Source of the DNA: an uncultured Anaerovibrio sp.
GTDB lineage: Bacteria; Bacillota; Negativicutes; Selenomonadales; Selenomonadaceae
NCBI RefSeq assembly: GCF_947302755.1
Contig: NZ_CAMYWM010000013.1
Coordinates: 1 to 34,653 of the forward strand
Direction of reading: 5' to 3'
Length of the DNA stretch: 34,653 nt
Shown piece by piece: positions 24,789 through 32,229 of this stretch (position 1 is the stretch's first letter; every line of letters starts with the position of its first letter). A program made the translations under genes and the position numbers. Under the pieces are notes generated by a model, which saw nothing but the letters and a program-made list of their open reading frames with translations, did not search any database and was not told the origin of the DNA.

Positions 24789-25280
24789 TCACTCATCTCG
24801 GGCCAACATCTTCTGAAGCCAGGCCTCAGTTGTTTCCATGGTGCCATCCAAAACGTATACCATTTCCGTCAAAAAAATCTGCTTCGCCGTATCCAGCAGG
24901 CGACGTTCACCGCTGGATATTTTCTTAATTCTGTCCTGCAGAACAAGATTTCTGAGGACAGCGGCTACCTCTAAAACATCACCAGTCTTCAGGCGGTTTA
25001 GGTTTGCATGAAACCGTTTATTCCAGCTTCCAACCACCTTTACAGGATCCCCCCGCAGTACGTCTTCAATCTGACCGATCATACTGGTTGGACTGACCTC
25101 GCGCAATCCCACCTTGTCAATATTATCAGCAGGAAACATAATTTTCATTCCGCCCACAGGCATTTGAAGGACATAATAGGATTTCAACTGTCCCTGCCCC
25201 ATAACATCATACTCTTCAATGCCAGTGATTTCCCCAGCACCATGCATTGGGTATACTACCCGGTCACCAATCTGCAGCAA
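24789..25280 (-). CDS. carD: CarD/CdnL family transcriptional regulator
   Basis: 163 residues. The N-terminal RNA polymerase interaction domain (LQIGDRVVYPMHGAGEITGI) and a helical C-terminal domain (KRFHANLNRLKTGDVLEVAA, ending in the WLQ-type helix) fit CarD/CdnL, which contacts the polymerase beta subunit and stabilises open complexes. I chose TTG 25280 because AGGGGG lies 7 nt upstream and family proteins begin at this point; the longer ATG reading at 25358 covers the promoter region. Unlike neighbours, it uses a TTG start. It has its own promoter at 25349-25377. Confidence 0.9.
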   Translation of the reverse strand: MLQIGDRVVYPMHGAGEITGIEEYDVMGQGQLKSYYVLQMPVGGMKIMFPADNIDKVGLREVSPTSMIGQIEDVLRGDPVKVVGSWNKRFHANLNRLKTGDVLEVAAVLRNLVLQDRIKKISSGERRLLDTAKQIFLTEMVYVLDGTMETTEAWLQKMLARDE

Positions 25281-25348
25281 ACATTCACCCCCTATTGACA
25301 CCTCTATTAGTAAAATTATATCAAAAAAATTCCTTTTAAAAAAGCGAT

Positions 25349-25377
25349 ATTTTATCATATAAAAAAATTAATGTCAA
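25349..25377 (-). promoter_or_regulatory. Promoter of carD
   Basis: TTGACA (25377-25372) and TAAAAT (25354-25349) on the - strand with a 17-nt AT-rich spacer. It lies between radA and carD and supports the TTG start at 25280, because the longer reading would begin inside it. Confidence 0.75.
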
Positions 25378-25398
25378 GAATAGGAGAGCATATTGGTT

Positions 25399-26778
25399 TT
25401 ATCTTGGCATGGCACTTGATAACGCTTCAGTTATATTGGACACACCATAAAGGGTCATATCCATAAATTTTTTATCCGCCATAAGCTGGTCATAGTTTTT
25501 CTGGGGAAGCACAATACTTTTAAAGCCCAGGCGCTTTGCCTCCCTGACCCGATTTTCGGCCTGACTGACCGCCCTGATCTCCCCGGACAGACCCACCTCG
25601 CCGAAGGCCACCGTGGCCGGACGCAGAGGACGACTGGCAAAGCTTGACGCCATGGCCACACATATGCCCAAATCCGCCGCCGGCTCATCAATGCGGATTC
25701 CCCCGGCAGCCTTTACAAACACATCACAGCCTCCCATAGCCAGATGAACCTTCTTTTCCAGAACGGCCAGCAACAGCTGCAGCCGCTTTAAATCCACCGA
25801 ATCAGAAATACGCTTGGGCGGCACATAAGGCGTTTGGGCCACCAGGGCCTGAATTTCCACCAGCAGCGGCCTTGTACCCTCCACCGTAGGCACTATTACA
25901 CTGCCATTATCATCCTGCCGCTCGGATAAAAACAGCTTGGAGGCATCGGATACATCCACCAGCCCCACATCACGCATCTCAAAGACACCGATTTCATTGG
26001 TGCTGCCAAACCGGTTTTTTATGGCCCGCAGCATCCGATACTCAGCATTGTTGCCGCCTTCAAAATACAGCACCGTATCCACAATATGCTCCAGGACCCG
26101 CGGCCCCGCCAGAGTGCCATCCTTGGTCACATGGCCTACTATAAAGGCCGCTATTCCATTGGTCTTGGCCACCCGCAAAATTTCCACGGCGCACTCCCGT
26201 ACCTGGCTTACGCTGCCTGGTGCACTTTGAATGTCAGGACGGAATATTGTCTGTATGGAATCAATAACCAGCACCTCAGGCTTAAGCTCCAAAATATGCT
26301 TTTCTATAGTCTCCAGATTGGTTTCACTGACCACCATCAGCGACTCTGAAACCGCATCTATACGATCAGCCCGCATTCTGACCTGCTGAACGCTTTCCTC
26401 GCCGGTCACATACAGCACCCTGCGGCCGGCCCGGGCCTCATTGGCACATACCCTAAGGGTAAGGCTGGATTTACCAATTCCCGGGTCCCCCACAATAAGT
26501 ACCATAGAGCCTGGTATCAAGCCACCTCCCAGTACCCTGTCCAGCTCCGCTGAGCCGGTGGTAATACGGGGCATTTTTTCCAGCACCACATCACTTATGG
26601 GACAAGGCTTGCTCTCATTGGACAGGCCCAAATTCAAGCCGCGCTGCTTTGAATTGTCCGGTTTTACAACCTCCTCCACCAAGGTATTCCATTGACCGCA
26701 GCCAGGACATTTCCCCAGCCACTTTGGTGTATCATAGCCACATTTCTGGCAGACGAACATCGTTTTTGACTTTGCCAT
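25399..26778 (-). CDS. radA: DNA repair protein RadA
   Basis: 459 residues. A C4 zinc finger (Cys10, 13, 24, 27) is followed by the RecA-like core with Walker A GDPGIGKS (97-104), the RadA signature KNRFGSTNEIGVF near 255, and a Lon-protease-like C-terminal domain (VFVKAAGGIRIDEPAADLGI). RadA is a branched-DNA helicase active in recombination. The ATG overlaps the stop of the small ORF upstream (TAATG). No disA gene is beside it, whereas Bacillus has radA-disA. Confidence 0.96.
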   Translation of the reverse strand: MAKSKTMFVCQKCGYDTPKWLGKCPGCGQWNTLVEEVVKPDNSKQRGLNLGLSNESKPCPISDVVLEKMPRITTGSAELDRVLGGGLIPGSMVLIVGDPGIGKSSLTLRVCANEARAGRRVLYVTGEESVQQVRMRADRIDAVSESLMVVSETNLETIEKHILELKPEVLVIDSIQTIFRPDIQSAPGSVSQVRECAVEILRVAKTNGIAAFIVGHVTKDGTLAGPRVLEHIVDTVLYFEGGNNAEYRMLRAIKNRFGSTNEIGVFEMRDVGLVDVSDASKLFLSERQDDNGSVIVPTVEGTRPLLVEIQALVAQTPYVPPKRISDSVDLKRLQLLLAVLEKKVHLAMGGCDVFVKAAGGIRIDEPAADLGICVAMASSFASRPLRPATVAFGEVGLSGEIRAVSQAENRVREAKRLGFKSIVLPQKNYDQLMADKKFMDMTLYGVSNITEALSSAMPR

Positions 26779-26930
26779 TACTCCTGCTTCCCCTTCATGG
26801 TAAACAGCCTAACTGTCAGCTTCATGATAGACCGGCAAAGCCATACCACAGCAATGCTGAAGCTAAGCAAAAAATTAGCTATACCTTTCCACACGCCCCT
26901 GTCAGCCGGGGCCAATTTATTCCTTCCCAT
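26778..26930 (-). CDS. Small membrane protein between ctsR and radA
   Basis: 50 residues from ATG 26930, 5 nt after the ctsR stop; its TAA overlaps the radA start by one base. A basic N-terminus (GRNKLAPADRGVWKG) leads into one hydrophobic segment, IANFLLSFSIAVVWLCRSIM, then a basic tail. The tight packing on both sides supports a real gene; a canonical ribosome site is not seen, so it may be read by coupling from ctsR. Not recognised. It occupies the place where mcsA, mcsB and clpC lie in Bacillus. Confidence 0.55.
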   Translation of the reverse strand: MGRNKLAPADRGVWKGIANFLLSFSIAVVWLCRSIMKLTVRLFTMKGKQE

Positions 26931-26934
26931 GAGA

Positions 26935-27384
26935 TTAACGGGAAAATTCTGCCAAGGTAACAAACAGCGTCTTCAGCATGTTAACCCTGTCCTTGGGCTC
27001 CATTCCGTTATAGGCACAGCTGGCAGCCTGAATAACCAGGGCACCCTCCCGGGAGCTAATCATCTTATGCTGAACAAGATAACGTATCATACCCTTGATT
27101 TCCACAAATTCTGTATCAGCCCCAATCTTGCTGATCATATCTTCATATATAATGTTTTGCAACGGAACCCGGACGATACGAATAAATCCCCCCAGGCCGC
27201 GCCGCGATTCCACGGCAAAGCCCTTGTCATGGGTAAACCGGGTATTCAGAACGTAGCTTATTTGGGAGGGGGCACAGGATATTTCATCGGCTATATCAGT
27301 ACGCCTAAGCTCCACCTGACCATTCTGCTGCTCTGCCAAACGGCGCAGTATATAGTCCTCAATTAAATCAGCAATATTACTCAT
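26935..27384 (-). CDS. ctsR: CtsR family transcriptional repressor
   Basis: 149 residues. Begins MSNIADLIEDYILRRLAEQQ with the winged HTH that follows (VELRRTDIADEISCAPSQIS, YVLNTRFTHDKGFAVESRRG) including the conserved RGGGGxI wing variant GLGGFIRIVRV. CtsR represses clp and class III heat-shock genes in Gram-positive bacteria; the McsB arginine kinase normally controls it. GAAGGTGATAG precedes ATG 27384. A possible operator lies at 27455-27469. Unusually, mcsA, mcsB and clpC are not adjacent here; radA follows after one small ORF. Confidence 0.92.
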   Translation of the reverse strand: MSNIADLIEDYILRRLAEQQNGQVELRRTDIADEISCAPSQISYVLNTRFTHDKGFAVESRRGLGGFIRIVRVPLQNIIYEDMISKIGADTEFVEIKGMIRYLVQHKMISSREGALVIQAASCAYNGMEPKDRVNMLKTLFVTLAEFSR

Positions 27385-27400
27385 ACTATCACCTTCTTAT

Positions 27401-27448
27401 AAAATGATAACTTATTCAGATGGAGGTTTAGCTTCACCTGAATTTAGG
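27401..27448 (+). repeat. Dispersed repeat, copy D (first module only)
   Basis: AAAATGATAACTTATTCAG is identical over 19 bases to the complement of copy B, followed by a TGGAGG/TTCACC hairpin and CTGAATTTAGG. It lies in the 5' leader of ctsR, between the probable operator and the ribosome site. Confidence 0.65.
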
Positions 27449-27454
27449 TAACAA

Positions 27455-27477
27455 ATTGACTATTTGACTTTATTATA
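27455..27477 (-). promoter_or_regulatory. ctsR -10 box with a possible CtsR operator
   Basis: On the - strand TATAAT (27477-27472) is followed by AGTCAAA (27469-27463) and AGTCAAT (27461-27455), two direct heptads resembling the CtsR half-site (A/G)GTCAAA. The spacer is 1 nt instead of the usual 3, so this is a variant. No good -35 box is visible. Position over the start site suggests autorepression. Confidence 0.5.
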
Positions 27478-27491
27478 CCCCAAATGGTGAT

Positions 27492-27520
27492 AAAAAAAAA
27501 GATGCCGCATATGCGACATC
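27492..27520 (-). terminator. Terminator after the coiled-coil protein gene
   Basis: GATGTCGCAT/ATGCGGCATC stem (27520-27501 on the - strand) is followed by nine T residues (27500-27492). It lies about 20 nt after the stop of the gene at 27541. Confidence 0.85.
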
Positions 27521-27540
27521 CCCGTACAAGCATCAATATA

Positions 27541-28125
27541 TCAATGTGGATTGTTCAGCTGGCCCTTGGCTTCCTGAACAGCCTGCAATGCACTGCCCAC
27601 AGTTTCCAATACATGATCAAAAATCTGATTGGCATAATCATCAGCACTGGTTCTAAGCTGGGAGGCATACTGCTCCGTCTCGGTCTTCATCTGCTGGGCA
27701 GCAGCCATGGTCTGGTCCATAATAGCCTTTTCCTGCTCCCGGGCCCTGGCAACGATTTCATTCTCCTCAACAGCCTTATCGGCATAGGCCTTGGCCCGCT
27801 CCATAGTTTGCTCTGCTTCGCGATTGGCCGTATCCACCAGACGTTCAGCCTCATTTTTGGCCGTATCCACCAGGCGTTCAGCTTCACTCTTCGCACCATC
27901 CACCAGCCGGTCAGCCTCCATCTGGGCCGCGTTAATAATCTCGTCACGACGGCTGACAATATCACCTGCCTCCTGAATCTGATGAGGAAGCTCGCTCCTC
28001 AGCACATCCATCAGGCGGAACAATTCACCATCATCAATCATAACCTTATCCAAGAAGGGAACGCGATTGGAGGCAGCAACCAAATTCTCAATTTCTTCTA
28101 AAATCTTATCTATTTCCATTTCCAT
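27541..28125 (-). CDS. Coiled-coil protein with hendecad repeats, downstream of coaD
   Basis: 194 residues, soluble, almost all helical. Residues about 67-121 hold five 11-residue repeats (AQMEADRLVDG, AKSEAERLVDT, AKNEAERLVDT, ANREAEQTMER, AKAYADKAVEE), the pattern of a right-handed coiled coil, as in stalk or ATPase peripheral proteins. Similar proteins occur beside coaD in Firmicutes and are sometimes called ATPase-like; function is unknown. ATG 28125 is chosen for family fit (EIDKILEEIENLV); ATG 28119 and GTG 28158 are alternatives. No strong ribosome site. Ends at a good terminator. Confidence 0.8.
   Translation of the reverse strand: MEMEIDKILEEIENLVAASNRVPFLDKVMIDDGELFRLMDVLRSELPHQIQEAGDIVSRRDEIINAAQMEADRLVDGAKSEAERLVDTAKNEAERLVDTANREAEQTMERAKAYADKAVEENEIVARAREQEKAIMDQTMAAAQQMKTETEQYASQLRTSADDYANQIFDHVLETVGSALQAVQEAKGQLNNPH
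27763..27927 (-). repeat. Five 33-bp in-frame tandem repeats
   Basis: The hendecad units are tandem at DNA level. Units at 27862-27894 and 27829-27861 match at about 28 of 33 positions, the others are more diverged. This implies slippage-driven expansion of the coiled coil. Confidence 0.7.
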
Positions 28126-28173
28126 GAGGCAAATCCCACTTTCTATTTTTAAATTCACCTTACAATATTACCA

Positions 28174-28650
28174 TTAATTATCAAATTGTTCAATAGCTAC
28201 CAGCACGGATTCTGGCACTAATGCACTAATATTTCCCCCAAAACGGTAAATTTCCCGAATTACCGAGGAGCTTACAAAGGATACCTCCGGCCGTGTCAGC
28301 AGGAAAAAGGTATCCAGCTCCGGATGGGAATTCTTTATAATCTGGGCCTGACTCTGCTCATATTCGTAATCCGTAACGGAACGAAGGCCACGCACAATAA
28401 CGGAAATATTATTTTTCAGCATATAATCGGCCAATAACCCGTCAAAGGACACCACCTCCACATTATCCATGTCGGCAACAGCCTCCTTCAGGGTTTTTAT
28501 GCGGACCTCCACCGGCAAAAAGGGATGCTTTCTGATATTGTTGAACACCCCCACCACCAGTCTGTCAAAATGCTTGGCCGCCCGCCGTATAATGTCAAGA
28601 TGTCCATTTGATACAGGGTCAAAGCTTCCCGGAAAAATAGCTGAACTCAT
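28174..28650 (-). CDS. coaD: Phosphopantetheine adenylyltransferase
   Basis: 158 residues, nucleotidyltransferase fold. PGSFDPVSNGHLDIIRRAAK holds the nucleotide-binding NGH, and RGLRSVTDYEYEQSQAQI plus FVSSSVIREIY complete the site. It makes dephospho-CoA from phosphopantetheine and ATP. Start overlaps the rsmD stop by 4 nt (ATGA); the rsmD-coaD pair is widespread in bacteria. Length is normal. Confidence 0.97.
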   Translation of the reverse strand: MSSAIFPGSFDPVSNGHLDIIRRAAKHFDRLVVGVFNNIRKHPFLPVEVRIKTLKEAVADMDNVEVVSFDGLLADYMLKNNISVIVRGLRSVTDYEYEQSQAQIIKNSHPELDTFFLLTRPEVSFVSSSVIREIYRFGGNISALVPESVLVAIEQFDN

Positions 28651-29246
28651 TTTCTCATCTCCATATCATCCTTCTCCAATTCCAGCTGTTCAATACTGGT
28701 CCTGTACTCAAAAATATAAATCTGGGTTGTTTTACCATATTGCTGATTTCTCAGGAGCCTCATATGAACCAGCTCCGGTATATTATTTTCATCGCCGCCC
28801 ATTTCCACTATAACCAGAGCTTCATCAGCCAGGATATCACTGGAATCCAGCCAGGAAAGGGCTTTTTCCCACAGGCCGATGTGATAGGGGGGATCGCAAA
28901 ACACCAGGTCAAACCTTCGCCCCTGGGCGGAAAGCCGTCCCATGATGGAAAAAACATCTCCCCTGAAAATTTCCGTTTTATCAGCCAAATGAGTATGCTC
29001 AGCATTATATTTTAATATATCAGCCGTAGCCTTGTCCACCAGGCAGGCATGGTCTGCCCCCCGGCTGAGGGCTTCCAGCCCCAATCCGCCTGTACCGGCA
29101 AATATATCAAGTATCCGTTTCCCAACTACCTCCCTGCCCAGTATGCTGAACAGGGATTCCTTTACCCTATCGGAGGTAGGCCGGGTATTCATCCCCTTGG
29201 GGGTCTTTAAATTGCACCCCCTGGCTGAACCTGTAATTATACGCAT
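28647..29246 (-). CDS. rsmD: 16S rRNA (guanine(966)-N(2))-methyltransferase RsmD
   Basis: 199 residues, Rossmann methyltransferase. The SAM loop is LDIFAGTGGLGLEALSRGA, the catalytic motif FCDPPYHIG, and the N-terminal RIITGSARGCNLKTPKGM, RPTSDRVKESLFSIL is characteristic of RsmD. It methylates G966 of 16S rRNA by family knowledge. GAGG precedes ATG 29246. It is divergent from the DUF4127 gene. Confidence 0.95.
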   Translation of the reverse strand: MRIITGSARGCNLKTPKGMNTRPTSDRVKESLFSILGREVVGKRILDIFAGTGGLGLEALSRGADHACLVDKATADILKYNAEHTHLADKTEIFRGDVFSIMGRLSAQGRRFDLVFCDPPYHIGLWEKALSWLDSSDILADEALVIVEMGGDENNIPELVHMRLLRNQQYGKTTQIYIFEYRTSIEQLELEKDDMEMRK

Positions 29247-29296
29247 AGCTAAACCTCATTGTACTATTTTTGCTTCTTAATTCTAACACATACTGC

Positions 29297-29333
29297 CTGA
29301 AAAAACCGCCAAAAATTTTTTTGGAATTTTCAG
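29297..29333. repeat. AT-rich imperfect palindrome in the rsmD/DUF4127 gap
   Basis: CTGAAAA (29297-29303) pairs with TTTTCAG (29327-29333) and inside it CCAAAAA with TTTTTGG (29309-29324). It is 50 nt upstream of rsmD and could be an operator, or part of a bidirectional terminator. Nothing else in the 248-nt gap shows coding potential. Confidence 0.35.
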
Positions 29334-29438
29334 ATTATTTCCATAGTCTTCCATGCTTTTTCCATTTTTCTTTAGTATTATATGACCATAGCAAATCGCT
29401 ATACAACCCATTTTTTTCATATTCCATCCCTCGAAAAG

Positions 29439-29470
29439 GAAGCCATTGCCCGTGGCTTCTTTTTCTTTTG
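29439..29470 (+). terminator. Intrinsic terminator upstream of the DUF4127 gene
   Basis: GAAGCCA (29439-29445) and TGGCTTC (29453-29459) form a 7-bp stem followed by TTTTTCTTTT. It points toward the DUF4127 gene and lies 12 nt before the -10 box at 29483. No gene is upstream on this strand, so it would end a short unannotated leader or small RNA, or insulate the gene. Confidence 0.65.
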
Positions 29471-29482
29471 CCTTTTACAGGC

Positions 29483-29488
29483 TATAAT
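29483..29488 (+). promoter_or_regulatory. Putative -10 box of the DUF4127 gene
   Basis: TATAAT sits 6 nt before ATG 29495, which would put the transcription start at or next to the start codon. A -35 match is poor (TTTTTC or TTGCCT at wrong spacing). Suggests a leaderless mRNA if real. Confidence 0.45.
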
Positions 29489-29494
29489 ATATCC

Positions 29495-31135
29495 ATGAAA
29501 AAATATATTCCTATTTTATTAATTATAATTTGCATACTGATAAGCTTCGTAATTCATGTGGGTTCCCAAAGCCAGGGAAAGGAAATCACCCAGGTGCCTG
29601 AATTGAAGAAAAAAATCCTGCTTATTCCCCTGGACAGCCGCCCACCCTGCAAAAAGCTTGTGGCAGACAATGGCCGCACCGCCGGTATTGATATACTGGT
29701 ACCGCCAGGTGAAATCATGGACTTCTATACCCTGCCCGGTGAAACGGCCAGGCTGAAGGAATGGCTTGCCAGGGAAATACCTAAATGTGATGATGCCATT
29801 ATATCCATTGACCAGCTTCTGTATGGGGGGCTGATTGCCTCCAGAAACAAGGCCATAAGCGATGATGACATCATTGCCGTAGGGGAATTTCTAAAAAAAC
29901 TCCACGCAGACAATCCAACCGTGAAGCTGCACGCCTTTGCCATACTGCCCCGCATGAATCCACCGGATTATGTGGAAAAATATCAGGACAGAAAAAGGCT
30001 GATGGAATGGTCACGCCTCATTCACAAATACGATGATAACCCATTGTCAGAAACGGCTAAAAAAATTCAGGAGCTGGAAAGCACCATACCGGCAGAACAA
30101 ATAACCGGGTACAAGGAAATATACAACCGGAACCTGCGGCTGAATATTATGCTGGCCAGCCTGTTAAAGGATGGAATTCTCACAGACCTTACCTTTGGCC
30201 AGGATGATGGAGAAGCCTACAGCCTGCCGAACCTAAAATTAAAGGAATTCATGCAGTACACTGCCAAACACCACATGGCAAACGGCGCCATGTCAATTGT
30301 CCATGGTGCCGATGAAGTGGCTTTATCCATATTGAATAACATCGTTGCACAGGATAAGCATTTCAAGGTTTACGTTGATTACAGCAGTGAAGGGGCTGCG
30401 ACCGCCATCATGCCCTATATGGCCATCAGCAACGACGAAACCGTCCGTGAAAGATTAGCCTTTCATCAGGATAATATTGTGGACAGGCCGGAAGAGGCCG
30501 ACTATATTCTGTTTATCAGTGCCATTGAGGAGGAAACCGTAGGCTCACGGGCCTATAGTGCCGAAAAGATAAAAGGCTATCAGCAAATGGGCAAGGCCAT
30601 TGCCCTGGTGGATCTGAGCAAAAATTTCTCCGCCGGAGAAACACTTCTTCCAATATTGATAAATGACCATTATCCCATAAATTCACTCATTGCCTACTCA
30701 GGCTGGAATACAGCCAGCAATTCCATTGGGACCGCCATAGCCCAGGCCGAAATATACCTCACTGCCCTAACAGCCGGCGACTGCAGTGATGCTGTGGTAC
30801 TGAGCAATATCAATAACCTTAACAATCGCATATGCGAGGATTATTATTATCTAAAGGACGTAATTGATCTGGTAAATATCAGCTTGCGGAAAAAGGGCTT
30901 CACCAATGTTTACGACCTGGACCTGGAGCACAATTACAAATGGGCCGTTGATATAATGGAGGATACCATGAAGCAGCGCCTCATTCAATATAAAGCCTCA
31001 CCGGCCTTTAAAAAGCCCTTCCTCGTGGGAAACACCCAATATAGGGTAACGGACTTAGATATAAACACCTTTTTCCCCTGGCCAAGGACCTTTGAAATTG
31101 ACCTGACCACCAAGCCTCGCCTTGAAAAAAAATAG
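29495..31135 (+). CDS. Secreted or membrane-anchored DUF4127 family protein
   Basis: 546 residues. N-terminal hydrophobic segment (MKKYIPILLIIICILISFVI) is a signal peptide or anchor. The mature part begins KILLIPLDSRPPCKKLVADN, the usual opening of DUF4127 proteins, followed by DDAIISIDQLLYGGLIASRN, DLTFGQDDGEAYSLPNLKLK and YSGWNTASNSIGTAIAQA. These are extracytoplasmic proteins of unknown function with a conserved core; some think of glycan-related activity, not established. ATG 29495 fits the signal; an open frame extends 75 codons upstream through a terminator and is not used. No Shine-Dalgarno sequence is visible. Confidence 0.87.
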   Translation: MKKYIPILLIIICILISFVIHVGSQSQGKEITQVPELKKKILLIPLDSRPPCKKLVADNGRTAGIDILVPPGEIMDFYTLPGETARLKEWLAREIPKCDDAIISIDQLLYGGLIASRNKAISDDDIIAVGEFLKKLHADNPTVKLHAFAILPRMNPPDYVEKYQDRKRLMEWSRLIHKYDDNPLSETAKKIQELESTIPAEQITGYKEIYNRNLRLNIMLASLLKDGILTDLTFGQDDGEAYSLPNLKLKEFMQYTAKHHMANGAMSIVHGADEVALSILNNIVAQDKHFKVYVDYSSEGAATAIMPYMAISNDETVRERLAFHQDNIVDRPEEADYILFISAIEEETVGSRAYSAEKIKGYQQMGKAIALVDLSKNFSAGETLLPILINDHYPINSLIAYSGWNTASNSIGTAIAQAEIYLTALTAGDCSDAVVLSNINNLNNRICEDYYYLKDVIDLVNISLRKKGFTNVYDLDLEHNYKWAVDIMEDTMKQRLIQYKASPAFKKPFLVGNTQYRVTDLDINTFFPWPRTFEIDLTTKPRLEKK

Positions 31136-31142
31136 ATTTTTC

Positions 31143-31171
31143 TTGACAAGCCCCTTTCTTTCACTTATACT
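31143..31171 (+). promoter_or_regulatory. Promoter of tRNA-Gln
   Basis: TTGACA (31143-31148) and TATACT (31166-31171) with a 17-nt spacer, 22 nt before the mature tRNA start. It begins 8 nt after the DUF4127 stop. Confidence 0.85.
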
Positions 31172-31193
31172 AGTTATCGTTGTGAAACAACAT

Positions 31194-31269
31194 AGGGGTA
31201 TCGCCAAGCTGGTAAGGCACTGGATTCTGAATCCAGCATTCGTAGGTTCGAGTCCTGCTACCCCTGCCA
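31194..31269 (+). tRNA. tRNA-Gln (CTG anticodon)
   Basis: 76 nt including encoded CCA. Acceptor stem AGGGGTA pairs with TACCCCT, anticodon stem CTGGA/TCCAG encloses loop TTCTGAA with anticodon CTG (decoding CAG), and the T arm is GTAGG TTCGAGT CCTGC. It has its own promoter and terminator, a monocistronic unit. Discriminator G and CCA (31267-31269) are encoded. Confidence 0.95.
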
Positions 31270-31280
31270 CTGAACTATAA

Positions 31281-31309
31281 AAGCGTTCTGCATTGCAGAA
31301 CGCTTTTTC
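31281..31309 (+). terminator. Bidirectional terminator after tRNA-Gln
   Basis: AGCGTTCTGC and GCAGAACGCT form a perfect 10-bp stem with a 3-nt loop, with TTTTTC on the + side and AAAA before the stem, so it can also end the - strand gene at 31316. Confidence 0.9.
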
Positions 31310-31315
31310 TTATGC

Positions 31316-32185
31316 TTAAAAATTCTTTGGTTGGACAAACAGAGCCTTAATGGTTATATTAACCTTTTTCACAGCCATTCCTGTAAGCCGCTCAACCTCC
31401 TTCTTTATCTCTGTCTGCATTTGCTGTACCAAGGTAGGAATATGCTTGCCGTAGGATATTATTACAGAGCAATCCAGCTCCACCCCCTGGGATTCATAGC
31501 CTACAGCTCCATCCCCACGGTACACATGGCGCACCTCCGCCTCGGCCACCTTGGTCACATAACCACTATCCTCTAAAATACGCCGCACTATAGCCTCAAT
31601 ACAGGAATCGTCGATAATAAGCTTGCCATAATAGCTGAAAACAGGCCGTACAATGGATTTTTCACCCAATAAATGCCGCTGACGCCGCTGCTGCTCACTG
31701 TTCCTTTTTACCATTGATTTCAGGGAATCCACCAAATAACCGGAAAAATGGGGCTTCAGCTCAATGGTTGGTACAGGAATTACATGCTTGCCCTGCTCCA
31801 GACGGTGCTTTCTGGCCTTATCCATTTCTCCCTGGGTGGCAATATCCTCAATATGCACAAACTTGGATATCTCCGGCAGATTAAGGGCCTTGGCTATTTT
31901 AATAACCATATTCTCCGATGTACCCAAAATCAGTATTCGTTTTGGCTGGGTATCCTCAATGGCCCGGCTGACCTCCTTGGCATGGCCCGGCAGCACAAAA
32001 ATCGCCCTTTTTACTGCCAGCACCTTATTTTGCTCCTTCTTGGCAGATGAACCGGCAATGATTTTACCATCCTTAATGAAAAGTCCATCATCAATAATGG
32101 CATCAGCCTGATTGTTGTGCGCCACCAGCAATGCCCTATGACTTTTTCCCGTCCCGCTGGGACCGACAAATGCAATAACGTCCAT
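31316..32185 (-). CDS. P-loop ATPase fused to Asp23/Gls24 domain
   Basis: 289 residues. Walker A GPSGTGKS is at 8-15, followed by an NTPase-like region (IIDDGLFIKDGKIIAGSSAK, then RILILGTSENMVIKIAKALN). The last 110 residues (GKLIIDDSCIEAIVRRILED, GVELDCSVIISYGKHIPTLV, AVKKVNITIKALFV) are a clear Asp23/Gls24 (alkaline shock) domain. Asp23 proteins are small and membrane-tethered in Staphylococcus; a P-loop partner in the same chain is unusual. Function unknown. GGGGTGATTAT precedes ATG 32185. Ends at the bidirectional terminator. Confidence 0.85.
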   Translation of the reverse strand: MDVIAFVGPSGTGKSHRALLVAHNNQADAIIDDGLFIKDGKIIAGSSAKKEQNKVLAVKRAIFVLPGHAKEVSRAIEDTQPKRILILGTSENMVIKIAKALNLPEISKFVHIEDIATQGEMDKARKHRLEQGKHVIPVPTIELKPHFSGYLVDSLKSMVKRNSEQQRRQRHLLGEKSIVRPVFSYYGKLIIDDSCIEAIVRRILEDSGYVTKVAEAEVRHVYRGDGAVGYESQGVELDCSVIISYGKHIPTLVQQMQTEIKKEVERLTGMAVKKVNITIKALFVQPKNF

Positions 32186-32229
32186 ATAATCACCCCTATA
32201 TAAACGGAAACCACCCTTATTCCCCGAAA

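Noticed and set aside
29270-29494. Upstream extension of the DUF4127 reading frame by 75 codons
   Set aside because: It begins inside the rsmD leader, crosses a palindrome and a terminator, and would bury the signal peptide at 29495.
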